The notes under the pieces are model-generated. The model did no database searches and was not told the origin of the DNA. It worked only from the letters and a program-made list of their open reading frames with translations. From Amycolatopsis australiensis (GTDB lineage: Bacteria; Actinomycetota; Actinomycetes; Mycobacteriales; Pseudonocardiaceae), in the NCBI RefSeq assembly GCF_900119165.1, contig NZ_FPJG01000001.1:1-64000 (forward strand): a stretch of DNA of 64,000 bases. Direction: 5' to 3'. Numbering within the stretch: position 1 is the first letter of the stretch; every line of letters begins with the position of its first letter. Shown one piece after another: positions 1 through 8,700 of this stretch. Both the position numbers and the translations under genes were made by a program.

Positions 1-957
1 GCCAGCACGCCGAGCGCCCGCTGGACCGGCCGGCCAGCAGGCATCGCCCTGCCGCTGAGTGAGCAGCATCCGGTAGTCCGCACGTGCTCGTCGACACCTG
101 CGGACGGCACCGAGGGGTTCTCGACGATGTTCTCGGCGAGTGCCTCGACCATGCCGCAGAGCCGACTCGCTGAGCTGTGAGGGCAGCTTGGTGCCTTGAG
201 CCAGCCCACCAGGGTCGTGTGGCCCGGGACGCGCGGGACACGCTTGGCCATCGCCGCGTGGAGGGTGCGGGTGCTGAGGGTCGAGTAGTCGAGGAGGTAC
301 CGCAGGTGCGCGAGGAACGCCGGCTCCGTATCGATGGTCTGCAACGGCGCCGTCATGACCTCCTGCGCTGTCGCGGTCCCGGAGACCCACAGCAGCGAGT
401 TCGAGCTCGTACCGGCCTGGCGCTTGCCCTTCGCCGCCGCAACCGCCTGGAACGCGGCGTTGAAGCGGCGCCAGATCTCCTGCCGCACGGTGTGCGCAGC
501 TCCGGCCAAGTCGAGTACTGCCGGTAGACCTCACGTGCGAAGAGAGTTGTCTCCTCCGGGTTCCATGCCCGGCGCAGCAGGGCCGGCCGGATGCTGACAT
601 CGGTGCCCACCTCGCCAGCCAGCAGCCGCCACTCGTGCTGGCCCGGGTCGAGCGCAGCCAGCGCACGGTGCAGTTCCTTCGTCCGGGCCTCCGCTATCGC
701 CAGGGCACGCGGGTCGTCGACGACGTCCACCGCCGCGGCCACGCGGCCGCCGCAATCGCCTTGCCGGGAACCGCCAGCTTGATCCGCTTCCCCGGAGTGA
801 CGTACCGGCCGCGTGCCTCGGCATCGGCCAGGCGCCGGAGTGTCTCCCGCCTCAGCTCCCAGTGCTCCTCGGCCAGCGCTTCGAGCTGCTGCCCCAGCGT
901 GGGGATGACGTTGGCCCGGTCCTGAGCCTGGTCGGCGAACGGGATCGCGGTGTTCAC
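1..957 (-). pseudogene. Broken duplicate of the 366-aa HTH-like gene (assembly artefact)
   Basis: This is the copy-A version of the gene at 62496-63596. The 11 single-base deletions shift its frame repeatedly, so only fragments are open. The first bases of its reading frame (start GTG at 957) are still correct. I do not regard it as a separate gene: on the circular molecule only the intact version exists. Confidence 0.85.
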
Positions 958-1175
958 GCGATCACGCTCCCGCCCGGAAAACGCAGGTGCCGCAGCGGGA
1001 CACCGCGCACAAGGGCCAGCAGCATCACGACCACGCCGGCGGACAGCAGCAGTTCGGCACTGAGCCGCTCCAGCACGATGACGGCGACCACTGCCGTCGT
1101 GAAGGTCAGGACCTCCAGCACGCTGAGCGCGCCGCAGGACCGCTTGGGCCGCCGCGGCGGCAGGATGTAAACCAT
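954..1175 (-). CDS. Small membrane protein, 73 aa (copy A)
   Basis: The start ATG at 1175 is chosen because AAGGAG lies about 8 bases upstream. The product has a basic N-terminus (MVYILPPRRPKR) and two hydrophobic segments at about residues 20-40 and 43-60, so it is probably an inner-membrane protein with two passes. Its stop overlaps the GTG start of the next gene in a GTGA, implying translational coupling with the HTH-like protein. It is identical to 63593-63814. Function unknown. Confidence 0.7.
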   Translation of the reverse strand: MVYILPPRRPKRSCGALSVLEVLTFTTAVVAVIVLERLSAELLLSAGVVVMLLALVRGVPLRHLRFPGGSVIA

Positions 1176-1218
1176 CGGGTGTTCTCCTTGCTTGACAGCT
1201 GGGCCATCACCCGAAAGT

Positions 1219-1248
1219 CGCGCGACGCAATGGGCGTTGCGTCGCGCG
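1219..1248. repeat. 12-bp inverted repeat
   Basis: The arms CGCGCGACGCAA and TTGCGTCGCGCG are perfectly complementary around the six-base loop TGGGCG. It lies upstream of the small membrane protein gene, so it could be an operator for that two-gene unit or a structure of a replication or transfer locus. Confidence 0.6.
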
Positions 1249-1349
1249 TCGGGCGCCACAGAACAAGAAAATCACACCGCTGTAGGCCCGCCACGCACGT
1301 TCGTGAACGGATTTGTTCAGGCTTCTCATTTCCCCAGGTGGCCCCTAGA

Positions 1350-1389
1350 GTGACCTGCAACACAACCGACGAGTTGTGTTGCAGGTCAC
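1350..1389. repeat. 17-bp perfect inverted repeat
   Basis: GTGACCTGCAACACAAC (1350-1366) and its exact complement (1373-1389) are separated by CGACGA. No T-tract follows, and no gene ends nearby on either strand, so a simple terminator is unlikely. A protein-binding site or a single-strand structure (origin or nic region) are alternatives. Confidence 0.65.
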
Positions 1390-1505
1390 ACGCAAAACCT
1401 GAGCGGCGCGTCCTGTCTGACCTGGGACGCTCGGCTTACCGGGCCCTCCCGGCTCGCCGGGCGCTGTACGAGAGTGTGCAGAAAACCGCAGAAAACCTGA
1501 TGTGT

Positions 1506-1522
1506 CCCCCCAAAACGGGGGG
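1506..1522. repeat. C6/G6 inverted repeat
   Basis: Six C (1506-1511), AAAAC, six G (1517-1522). It is followed by the A/T-richer stretch. Homopolymer C-tracts with their complements also form the control region at 45.5 kb, but the flanking bases differ. Confidence 0.4.
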
Positions 1523-1823
1523 ATAGTTTCCACGTCTCTTCTAGTAGGAAGTTCCTCTAAAAACTCTCTACCAGCTGAGATGCGCACGAATATCACGTGC
1601 GAAACTAGTTTTCTCGGGTCGCTTCCCTGTTTGACAGCTGGGCCGACACGAGAGGCCGGGCGCGGAGCCGAGCATCCTGTGGGCGCAGGACGGCACCGCA
1701 GCCCGGCCGCTTCATCTCCGACTGGACTCGACCTACGAGGACAGTGCCCCGTAGCTCAGCTGTATGCCCGGAGGCTGGTGCCCTGGGTCGGGCCCCACAT
1801 CGCGGGCGCCGATCGCTGCCGTC

Positions 1824-3827
1824 TCATCGCAGGCCCTCCGTACTGCCCGGCTCGGGCTGGCGCAGCGCGGCGTCGTCTGGACGATCGGTGAAGGCGGGCT
1901 GCAGCGCGAGTTCTTCGCCGGCGGTGATGAGGTCGGCCAGTACCGGGGCGGCGGAGTTCTCCAGCGTGTCGGCGGCGGCGAGGTAGGCCTCGGTGACCGC
2001 GACGGAGGAGTGGCCGAGGTCGGCGGCGAGCTGGCGGATGTGGACGCCGTGGGCTTCGGCGACGCGGGCGTAGAAGTGCCGCGCGCTGTGCGGGTGGATG
2101 GTGTCGGCGATCGGCCGCAGCGCCGCAGCGTGGGCCCGCATCGTCGAGGAACCGCTGGCCGCGGCGACGCGCAGCAGGCTCGTGCATAGCGACTTGAGGA
2201 TGCGGGGAATCTGCTCGACGCCGAGGCGGGCGCTGCTGGTGGTGGCCAGCAGCGGTGTCGCCGCGGGTTTCGCGCCGACCTGCCCGGCGACGGTGAGCTC
2301 GGCGCCGGCCTCGTGGGCATCACGGGCGGTGAGGTAGGCGTCGAGGGAGTCCAGGGCGACGGCGGTGATCCGGACCCACCGGTTTTTCGCGCCCTTGCCG
2401 TGGATGTGCAGCGCGGGGTGCCCGTCGGGGCCGGCGCGGCGCAGATCGCCGCGGTTGGCGGCGCAGAGCTCGTCGGCGCGGATGCCGGTGGTGGTGAGCA
2501 GATCGACCATCGCCGCGTGCCGCAGCGCCACGAGCTCGCGGGTGGCCAGCGGGCCGCGGCCGCGGTAGGTGCGGGCCGCGACCCGCAGCGCCCGGACCTG
2601 GGCCAGGGTCAGGGCGACCGTGGGCTTTTCCACGGGCGGGCGGAGCACGCCGAGGCGGCCGCGTTCGGTGCGCGGCAGCGCCGCGGGCACCTCGAACGTG
2701 GTTTTCCCGCGCAGCCGCATCTCGCGGTAGAACGCGGAGACGTAGCCGAGCCGGGTTTTGCGGGTCCCGGCCGGGACTCCGGCGGCCTGCTGGGCGGCGA
2801 GCCATTCCCGCAGATGCTCGCGGCTCATCTCGGTCAGCGGGTTGATCCCGGCGCGCTGGCACCAGGGGAAGAAGGTCAGCGGGTTCGGGGCTTCGGGGGC
2901 GTTGCGGGTCGGCTCTCCGCGCCAGAGCCGCTGATCGGCGCGGGGGATCCCGAGCGCGTTGGCCGCGGTGGTGCGCGAGGTCGCGCGGGTGTAGCCGGTG
3001 AGCAGCCAGGCGGCGGTCTCGTCGACCAGCGGCCGCGCCCAGGCCGGTGCCCCCTCCTGTTCTTCCGGCTCGGCCGGTGCGGCGAGGCCGGTGCCGGGCG
3101 GCTCGGCGGCCAGCACGGTGCCCGCGGCCGCAAACCCATCTGCGGCGTCGTCGCCCGGTCGCTCGTCGATGTCGACGGCATGGCCGTGCTCGTCGACGGG
3201 CCGGGCACCGGCGAGCAGCTGCGCGGCGGGGTCGGGGTGCCTGCTGGCCCAGCTGGTCAGGTCGTGGGCGTGGGCACGGATCTGCACGGCCATCGCCGCC
3301 AGCGACACCGCGACCGGGTCAGGGTGCTCGACGGCGAGCGCGGCCTCGGCGGCGGTCTGCAGCAGCTGCGCGGCCTCCCGCAACGCCACGGCCTGGCCGA
3401 CCAGGCGGCGGCGGGAGATCTCCCGCGCGCCGGTTTCGCTGCGGGCGTCGGCGCGGGGGACCAGCCGGGCCGCGCCGCGGGCGAGCGCGTCCAGCCGCGC
3501 GGCGAGCTCGTCGGCGTCCGCGCGCCGCTCGTCCTGGACTTCGCCGTCTGGTCCGGGGTGCAGCAGGGTGTGCAGCTGCCGGGTCAGCTCGAGGACCAGC
3601 TCGACCGCGCGGAGCCGGCCGCTGTCTGCGGGTTCGGTGGCGAGGGTCGGGTCGGTGCCGAGCGCGGCCGCCAGGTCTCGGCACGCCGCGGCGGCCGCGG
3701 CCAGGCGCTCACGCACCCACCCCGCGGCGGTGGCGCCGGCGGCGTGGTCGCAGTCGGCGGCCGCGGCGCGCAGCCGGACGGCGATCTCCGGTTCGGCCGG
3801 CCCGGACGGCGACATCGCGCTGCTCAT
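1824..3827 (-). CDS. Tyrosine recombinase / integrase, 667 aa
   Basis: A site-specific DNA recombinase that would catalyse integration, excision or multimer resolution through a covalent 3'-phosphotyrosine. The C-terminal third has the full catalytic set: Arg in TGIRADEL, a beta-strand Lys in GKGAKNRW, HSAR (His about 580, Arg about 583), LGHSS, and the nucleophile Tyr in TEAYL near residue 615. A core-binding (SAM-like) domain precedes it at about 300-400. The N-terminal 250 residues are a helical extension not usual for the family. The start ATG at 3827 overlaps the upstream stop (ATGA); the frame runs further upstream, but that part only shadows the neighbouring gene. No excisionase-like gene is adjacent. 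Confidence 0.88.
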   Translation of the reverse strand: MSSAMSPSGPAEPEIAVRLRAAAADCDHAAGATAAGWVRERLAAAAAACRDLAAALGTDPTLATEPADSGRLRAVELVLELTRQLHTLLHPGPDGEVQDERRADADELAARLDALARGAARLVPRADARSETGAREISRRRLVGQAVALREAAQLLQTAAEAALAVEHPDPVAVSLAAMAVQIRAHAHDLTSWASRHPDPAAQLLAGARPVDEHGHAVDIDERPGDDAADGFAAAGTVLAAEPPGTGLAAPAEPEEQEGAPAWARPLVDETAAWLLTGYTRATSRTTAANALGIPRADQRLWRGEPTRNAPEAPNPLTFFPWCQRAGINPLTEMSREHLREWLAAQQAAGVPAGTRKTRLGYVSAFYREMRLRGKTTFEVPAALPRTERGRLGVLRPPVEKPTVALTLAQVRALRVAARTYRGRGPLATRELVALRHAAMVDLLTTTGIRADELCAANRGDLRRAGPDGHPALHIHGKGAKNRWVRITAVALDSLDAYLTARDAHEAGAELTVAGQVGAKPAATPLLATTSSARLGVEQIPRILKSLCTSLLRVAAASGSSTMRAHAAALRPIADTIHPHSARHFYARVAEAHGVHIRQLAADLGHSSVAVTEAYLAAADTLENSAAPVLADLITAGEELALQPAFTDRPDDAALRQPEPGSTEGLR

Positions 3828-4807
3828 ACCGCACCGCCCCGGCGGCGGACGGGCCCGGCCGCGACCATCAGCGGGACGTCGGCGGGCATCTCGATCGCGT
3901 GGTTCTGGTCGAGGACCATGCAGCGCAGGTCGGCGTCGGACTGCATGACCGGCGCCCGGCCGAGCAGGAACGCGCCGACGCCGACGAGGAACACGCGGGT
4001 GACCGCGTCGGAGCCCTTCTTCGTCTGCGGCGCCTGGAACAGCAGGTAGCGGACGTGCTGCAGCAGCCGTAGCCGCTCGGCGCTGTCGCCGATGTCCGCG
4101 TCGGCCAGCAGGTACAGGGCGGTGTCGAAGATCGTGTCTGCGTCGTCGGGGTCGGCGGAGACGACGTAGAGCAGATCGCCGCCCGTCTCCATCCGGCTGG
4201 TATCGCGCCCACGAGCGGCGACCCGGGCGGTCAGCTCGTCGGCGATGGCGCGCGCGGCATCGCCGCGGACGAGGCGGTTGCCGAGGATCTGCCGCCGCGT
4301 GCTGGGGATCCGTACGACGTTCTGCAGCACGTCCGGGTTTGGCAGCCACCCGGCGTTGTCGAAGCGGGCCTGGGCGAGCTGTCCGTAGCGCAGCATGATC
4401 TCGCTGGCCGGGGTCGGCCGGCCGCTCTGGAAGGTGCGGGTGGCCGGATCCCAGTGCGCGCCGTCGCGCAGCCGGCCGAGGTAGCCGATCCGGTCGTAGT
4501 TGGGGCCGCCGTCGCGGATCGTCGTCCGGAACCGTTGCGGGTCCAGCGGAATCCCGGTGCCGGGACGGCCGGGTGCCTGCAATGCGAGCTCGTAGCGCCA
4601 TTGCACGAGATCGGCGTGCGCCTGGGCGAGCAGGTCGCGTCGCTGCAGCCGGGACCGGCAGCCCGGCCATTCGGCGACCAGCCGCCGGCGCAGCGCCTCG
4701 GCCGCGGCGGCCTGGTGCTGGGCGAACCCGCGAACGCGGGTCTGCTCGGCCGGGTCGCTGCTGCGCAGCGCCAGTTCCGGGGTCGGGAAACTCGCCGCGG
4801 TGATCAT
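3824..4807 (-). CDS. Unknown protein, 327 aa, co-translated with the recombinase
   Basis: The start ATG at 4807 overlaps the upstream stop (ATGA), and its own stop overlaps the recombinase start, so three genes are translationally coupled. The sequence is soluble and largely helical in its first half, with a more hydrophobic block around 200-290 (VFLVGVGAFLLGR). I recognise no family motif. Conserved position between a zinc-binding protein and an integrase suggests an element-specific accessory role, but that is inference. Confidence 0.75.
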   Translation of the reverse strand: MITAASFPTPELALRSSDPAEQTRVRGFAQHQAAAAEALRRRLVAEWPGCRSRLQRRDLLAQAHADLVQWRYELALQAPGRPGTGIPLDPQRFRTTIRDGGPNYDRIGYLGRLRDGAHWDPATRTFQSGRPTPASEIMLRYGQLAQARFDNAGWLPNPDVLQNVVRIPSTRRQILGNRLVRGDAARAIADELTARVAARGRDTSRMETGGDLLYVVSADPDDADTIFDTALYLLADADIGDSAERLRLLQHVRYLLFQAPQTKKGSDAVTRVFLVGVGAFLLGRAPVMQSDADLRCMVLDQNHAIEMPADVPLMVAAGPVRRRGGAV

Positions 4808-5727
4808 CGAGTCCCTCGATCCTCGACGGCTGCAGCCAGCTGCGGCTGTCGGCAGGATGGGCAGTAGGCGCCGTACTCGAGCGCTTGGGGAAGGTGCCCG
4901 GCCCGATGCCGGCGGGCGAGGATCAGCCCGGCGGTGACCTCGGGTGGGTAGCCCAGCGCCAGGCCGCCGATCGCGACCGAGTAGGTCTCGTGGTTCTCGG
5001 CCGCGGTGAGCAGATCCAGATCGGCGAGCGTGGCCAGCTCGGCCACCTGCTCTGCGGCCAGCTCGGCCGGGAGGACCCGCCGGTATTCGGTGGCCAGCGC
5101 GGGGAGGTCGAAGTGGTCGCCGAGGGTGCCGGGTTGGGCGGCGTACGCCCAGCAGCCACGGGCGTGGAACTGGACGACGATCCCGGCGGTGCGGGCCGCT
5201 TCCACCCAGCGCCGCATGTCGCGGCGCGGGCGGATTCCGAAGTAGCCGCCCGGCTTGCGGCCGGACAGGATCGCCTCGGCCGTGAAGCGGTTCCAGTCTC
5301 CAAGGTCTGGTGCGCGGAAGCCGAGGTCGTCCAGGGTGCGCGCTTGGGCCAGGATCGGGTTCCACGGTGAAACCAGGGGGGACTGCCAGCGCATCCGCGG
5401 GCCGCTCCAGCGCCAGATCAAGCAGCCGTCCACCGCGGCCGCCCAGTCGGTCAGGCCATCAACGGCGGCGGGGCGGCAGTAGATGCCGTGCGCCGGGCGG
5501 CCTCCGGAGCGCCACGGGCCAGCAGCACTCTGCAGCGGATTGAGCCGGGCCAGCCACGTATCGGACCGGCCCGGTTCAGGGGTACGCGGATCGTCGCCGT
5601 CGACCGGGTCCAGCTCCCAGCCCTCCAGGTCCCGGCACGACGTGCCCAGCACGTCACTCCAGCGCACGAAGCGCCTTGCACCGGTTGGCGTGGCCATCGG
5701 TTCCCTCTCGTTGTCCGCGACGATCAT
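4804..5727 (-). CDS. Unknown protein, 307 aa, with C-terminal CxxC
   Basis: The start ATG at 5727 has GGGGA about six bases upstream. A second ATG at 5697 with GAGAGGGA upstream would give a protein ten residues shorter. The middle contains a basic block (RPRRDMRRW) followed by aromatic segments, and the C-terminus has YCPSCRQ, a half zinc ribbon. The stop overlaps the next start (ATGA). No family is recognised. Confidence 0.7.
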   Translation of the reverse strand: MIVADNEREPMATPTGARRFVRWSDVLGTSCRDLEGWELDPVDGDDPRTPEPGRSDTWLARLNPLQSAAGPWRSGGRPAHGIYCRPAAVDGLTDWAAAVDGCLIWRWSGPRMRWQSPLVSPWNPILAQARTLDDLGFRAPDLGDWNRFTAEAILSGRKPGGYFGIRPRRDMRRWVEAARTAGIVVQFHARGCWAYAAQPGTLGDHFDLPALATEYRRVLPAELAAEQVAELATLADLDLLTAAENHETYSVAIGGLALGYPPEVTAGLILARRHRAGHLPQALEYGAYCPSCRQPQLAAAVEDRGTR

Positions 5728-5750
5728 CGGTTTCCCCTGGTGTTGAGGCT

Positions 5751-6422
5751 TTAGTTGCCGTCCTCGTCGCCACGCTGCGAGCCCACGCACCGGGATGGGT
5801 TGTCCCGCAGGCACACCTTGCCGCCGGCCACGCGCAGCCCGGCGTCGTCGAACGCGGTCGTCCAGTCCGCCGCGATCGCCCGCTGCGCGGTGGCGAGCGG
5901 GACCAGCCCGGAGCAGACCGCGCTGTGCAGCTTGTTCTCGACCGCGTCCTTCGGGTTCGGGATCTTGCCGGGCTCGACCCACAGGTTGGCTGGATCCGAC
6001 GGCGCCCCGCCGAGCTCAAGGGAAATGAGGTGATCCAGCTCGCCCTCGGTGGACGTCGGCAGCCCGTAGGCGGCGTCGATCTGCTTCTTCAGCTTGTTCG
6101 TGACCGACGTCGGCGGCCGGATCGTCTTGGTCCAGCCGGACGCGCAGATGGTGGTGCCGATGGTGGCCTGGGTGACCTGCGGGTTGACCGTGCCGGGGGT
6201 GCAGTGCGGGTCGGGCAGGTCCTGACCGTTGTGGTGGCCCAGCGTGCAGCTGCTCGCCGCGGGCACCGGCGCATTCGCCAACGCCGTCGCCGGGGCACCG
6301 GCCGTGGATCCCGCGGCGGCCGTCGTTGTCGTGGCGGCGTGGCCGGGCTGGCACGCCGCGAGCGCGGCGGCCGCCAGGACCGCGGCGCCAGCGCGGCCGA
6401 TGAGGGCGGTGGGTGTGGTCAT
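5751..6422 (-). CDS. Secreted lipoprotein with HNH-like motif, 223 aa
   Basis: The start ATG at 6422 is preceded by GAGGAG. The N-terminus is a signal peptide with a lipobox (ALAAC), so the mature protein should be lipid-anchored outside the membrane. After a short Ala/Thr-rich linker comes a Cys-containing domain, and the C-terminal half has DHLISLELGG followed by NLW and an ENKLH segment. This layout resembles HNH-type nuclease folds (His-His ... Asn ... His). Exported HNH-like lipoproteins occur on actinomycete elements; substrate unknown. It could act on incoming DNA or in surface exclusion, which is speculation. Confidence 0.7.
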   Translation of the reverse strand: MTTPTALIGRAGAAVLAAAALAACQPGHAATTTTAAAGSTAGAPATALANAPVPAASSCTLGHHNGQDLPDPHCTPGTVNPQVTQATIGTTICASGWTKTIRPPTSVTNKLKKQIDAAYGLPTSTEGELDHLISLELGGAPSDPANLWVEPGKIPNPKDAVENKLHSAVCSGLVPLATAQRAIAADWTTAFDDAGLRVAGGKVCLRDNPSRCVGSQRGDEDGN

Positions 6423-6453
6423 CGTGTCTCCTCGGTCGGTCAAGCGAGATTGG

Positions 6454-7068
6454 TCAAGCGAGGTTGGCCAGATAGGCCACGGTCCGGTCGGCCAGCTCCG
6501 CGAAGGCCGCGGTGCGGATCGCTTCGCGATCGGCGGGGGTGGTCTCGTTAGCCAGCCGGGTGAGTTCGGCGGTGTCGCCGGCCTCCAGCGCGGTCATGAA
6601 CGCCGCGAGCCGTCGGACGCGGTCGCGTCGGGTGAGTTCGTCGAGGATCAGGCCGCGCCGCCACACCAGCCCGATCCGCTGCAGGACAGTCAGCGGGCTG
6701 TCGACGAGGTCGGTCTCGATCTCGTCGAGCCGCTCGTGCAGCGCGGCGTCGTCGGCCTGGGCGTAAAAGGCGCGGGTGTGCTGCTCCTGCGCCGCCTGGA
6801 TCCGGCGGGTTCGCTCGGTGGCGAGGGTGCCGGCCCACAGCGCGGCCAGCTCGGCGGTCCACAGCTCGACCGGCCAGTCCGCGGCGATCCGGATCCGGCA
6901 CGCGACGCCGTCGTCGCGGCGCCCGGCGATCACGACCATCCCCTCGGCATCGGGGGCGCTGACGTGGACGACCTCCACGAGCCGGGCGCGGGTGTCGGCC
7001 TGCTCCGGGTCGACGATCAGCGTCGCGGGGGAGAGGTGCGCGGCGGGTAGCCGATCGTTGCGGTTCAT
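6454..7068 (-). CDS. Unknown protein, 204 aa
   Basis: ATG at 7068 overlaps the preceding stop (ATGA), coupling it to the 404-aa gene. The N-terminal 80 residues contain beta-rich segments (GMVVIAGRR, CRIRIAADW) and the rest is charged and helical (coiled-coil-like, about residues 85-200). No membrane segment or known motif is visible. It may form a complex with the product of the upstream gene. Confidence 0.7.
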   Translation of the reverse strand: MNRNDRLPAAHLSPATLIVDPEQADTRARLVEVVHVSAPDAEGMVVIAGRRDDGVACRIRIAADWPVELWTAELAALWAGTLATERTRRIQAAQEQHTRAFYAQADDAALHERLDEIETDLVDSPLTVLQRIGLVWRRGLILDELTRRDRVRRLAAFMTALEAGDTAELTRLANETTPADREAIRTAAFAELADRTVAYLANLA

Positions 7069-8279
7069 CGGGCGCCCCCGGTGGGTCCGACGATCGCGCG
7101 GGCGTTGTCGGCGGCCGCGGCGAGGTTGGTCAGGTGGGCGCGTTCGCGCAGCGCGGCGACGACGCTTGCGGGCAGGCCGGCCAGCTGGGCGAGCGTGGTG
7201 GTGCGAGTGGTGTCGCCGCCGTCGGCCGGGTCGCCCCAGGCGTCGACGCGCAGCAGCAGCGCGGCACGGTCACCGCGAGCAGTGCGAAGACGGTGGCGGA
7301 TGTGGTCGCGCTGGGCGGCCCGGCTGGCCTGCAGGTAGGCCAGCGCGCCGACGAGGCGCTGCCCGGCGGCCGCGGCGGCCTGGTCCTCGGCGTGGGCCAG
7401 GCGCGCGAGCTCGGCGTCGGTGGTGTCGTCGTGGACGACCGCCAACCGGGCCGGGCGGCCGGCGAACCACACCGGGGCCTGGCACACGCTCAGCGTCCCA
7501 GCCTGGATCCGTCGGTAGCGGTAGAGCGCGGCGAGCACACCCACCGCGTGGATCGTCCGGTAGCCGAAGCTCCGGTCGGCGTGCCCAGCGGCACACTGCA
7601 GCTCGGGCTGCTCGGCCCACTGGTAGGGGAGGTGCTCGGCGAGCTTGGCGGCCGCGGCGTCGAGTTCGGCGTCGGTGGCCGCGGCGTGCTGCGGGTCAGC
7701 CAGCGCCGGCGCGAGAGCGAACGCGTCCTCGAGGGCCAGGACGCCGACGGCGGCGTAGCTGCCGACCTGGCTGGGTTCACGCAGCGCCCGCTGCGGGGAT
7801 TCGGTGATCGCGGCGATGGTCCGGACGGCGATCGCGGCCTCGAGGGACCAGTCGCAGCCGGGCGCCGACCGCTCCGGCACCTCGACCTGCCCGGCCAGCA
7901 CGGTCCGGGCGTGGACGGCAATCAGCTCCAGCACCCGCGTGGCCTGATCCGCATCGAGATCGTCGTACCGACACAGGAACCAGACCATCCGGCGCGGCAT
8001 CGGCGTCGGAAAGCCGTGTCCGCGGGTGTACCAGTGGCCGCGCAGCTCGCGCGGAAGCTCGCCCTTGCGCAGCTGCTCGTCGTCCGGGCCGCAGTAGGCG
8101 GGGTCGGCGGACAGGGCCAGCTCGCCGGTGTCGAGGTCGAGGGTGACCCAGCGGTAGTGGGCAGCGACGAACTGGCCAGGGTTGGCCGGCCAGCGGGCAG
8201 GATCGATCGGGACCACCTGCAGCGAAGCCTCGCTCGGAGAGGTCGAGGCGGGGGCGGGGGCGGTCATGGCGGCAGTCAT
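7065..8279 (-). CDS. Unknown protein, 404 aa
   Basis: ATG at 8279, with an alternative in-frame ATG four codons later. The product is soluble and rich in Ala, Arg and Leu, with a WVTLDLDTGEL strand pattern near residue 45 and a helical C-terminal half. Its stop overlaps the start of the 204-aa gene. No catalytic motif is recognised. It heads the leftward block 8279-6454. Confidence 0.7.
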   Translation of the reverse strand: MTAAMTAPAPASTSPSEASLQVVPIDPARWPANPGQFVAAHYRWVTLDLDTGELALSADPAYCGPDDEQLRKGELPRELRGHWYTRGHGFPTPMPRRMVWFLCRYDDLDADQATRVLELIAVHARTVLAGQVEVPERSAPGCDWSLEAAIAVRTIAAITESPQRALREPSQVGSYAAVGVLALEDAFALAPALADPQHAAATDAELDAAAAKLAEHLPYQWAEQPELQCAAGHADRSFGYRTIHAVGVLAALYRYRRIQAGTLSVCQAPVWFAGRPARLAVVHDDTTDAELARLAHAEDQAAAAAGQRLVGALAYLQASRAAQRDHIRHRLRTARGDRAALLLRVDAWGDPADGGDTTRTTTLAQLAGLPASVVAALRERAHLTNLAAAADNARAIVGPTGGAR

Positions 8280-8439
8280 GAGGCAGGGCTCCTTCGCGCG
8301 AAGTGGCGGGCGGCGTGCAGAGTGGTCGATTTCGCCGCATCGGACTGTCCATTGCCGGACATTCCGGTGTGATGTCGTCCGGTGAATCCGGGTTCAGCGG
8401 AGCTGGCAACCGGCCTTGGCGGCGTCTCCGGCGCGGTGG

Positions 8440-8598
8440 TCACGGCACGAACACCTCGTTGCCGTCGGCCCAGAACTCCTCGCCCGTGCGCCCCTCGACG
8501 CGGACGTAGCCGTTGCGCTCTTCGACGATCTCGCCGTAGCGGTAGCTGTCATCGCCGTCGCTCTCCCACTCGATGATGTCGCCCTTCTTCGCGCCCAT
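8440..8598 (-). CDS. Small SH3-like protein, 52 aa
   Basis: ATG at 8598 has GAGGAGG nine bases upstream. The product (MGAKKGDIIEWESDGDD ... YRYGEIVEER ... YVRVEG) has the alternating strand pattern of a small SH3/KOW-like barrel: short beta strands with Gly turns and acidic loops. Such single-domain proteins can bind nucleic acid or protein partners, but there is no direct clue here. It diverges from the operon starting at 8756. Confidence 0.7.
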   Translation of the reverse strand: MGAKKGDIIEWESDGDDSYRYGEIVEERNGYVRVEGRTGEEFWADGNEVFVP

Positions 8599-8700
8599 CT
8601 CGCTGCCTCCTCGTGTCCGGGTAACCGATCCTTATTTCACAGGTAATCAGGACTAGTTCAGTACACCAGGCCGAATTGGCTCACGGCATCCGCCAAACGA

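Larger units (their letters stand above)
1..1361. repeat. Terminal direct repeat, copy A (contig overlap)
   Basis: This stretch matches 62629-64000 base for base except for 11 single-base deletions, all in this copy: nine within the first 190 bases, one near 525 and one near 750. The deletions break the gene that is intact in the other copy. A biological duplication would not be expected to accumulate only single-base losses crowded at one extreme end, so this is read as the low-quality end of a circular contig that was not trimmed. Confidence 0.9.
1192..1644. repeat. 14-bp direct repeat pair TTGACAGCTGGGCC (1192-1205 and 1631-1644)
   Basis: Both copies read TTGACAGCTGGGCC on the + strand and flank the hairpin-rich non-coding region. 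The first sits just upstream of the ribosome binding site of the 954-1175 gene. They could be protein-binding sites or recombination scars; nothing further is visible. Confidence 0.5.
1176..1823. other. Non-coding, hairpin-rich region (possible origin, att site or transfer locus)
   Basis: No convincing gene is present. It holds three strong inverted repeats (1219-1248, 1350-1389, 1506-1522), two copies of TTGACAGCTGGGCC, and a locally A/T-richer stretch at about 1525-1620 that contrasts with the GC-rich surroundings. It lies immediately downstream of the tyrosine recombinase gene, where attP sites usually sit in integrative actinomycete elements. An origin or att function is inference only. 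Confidence 0.4.

Noticed and set aside
1749..1790. tRNA-like 5' half (GCCCCGTAGCTCAGCTGT) beside the recombinase gene
   Set aside because: The first 18 bases resemble a tRNA start and D-arm, but no anticodon arm, no GGTTCGA-type T-arm and no acceptor complement follow, so there is no tRNA and no clear att core.
1824..4670. Recombinase frame extended to 948 residues
   Set aside because: The first 281 residues are Arg/Pro-rich and shadow the 327-aa gene in another frame. The ATG at 3827 that overlaps the upstream stop is the real start.
3824..5365. 513-residue version of the 327-aa protein
   Set aside because: The N-terminal extension overlaps the previous gene in another frame and has shadow composition; the coupled ATG at 4807 is preferred.
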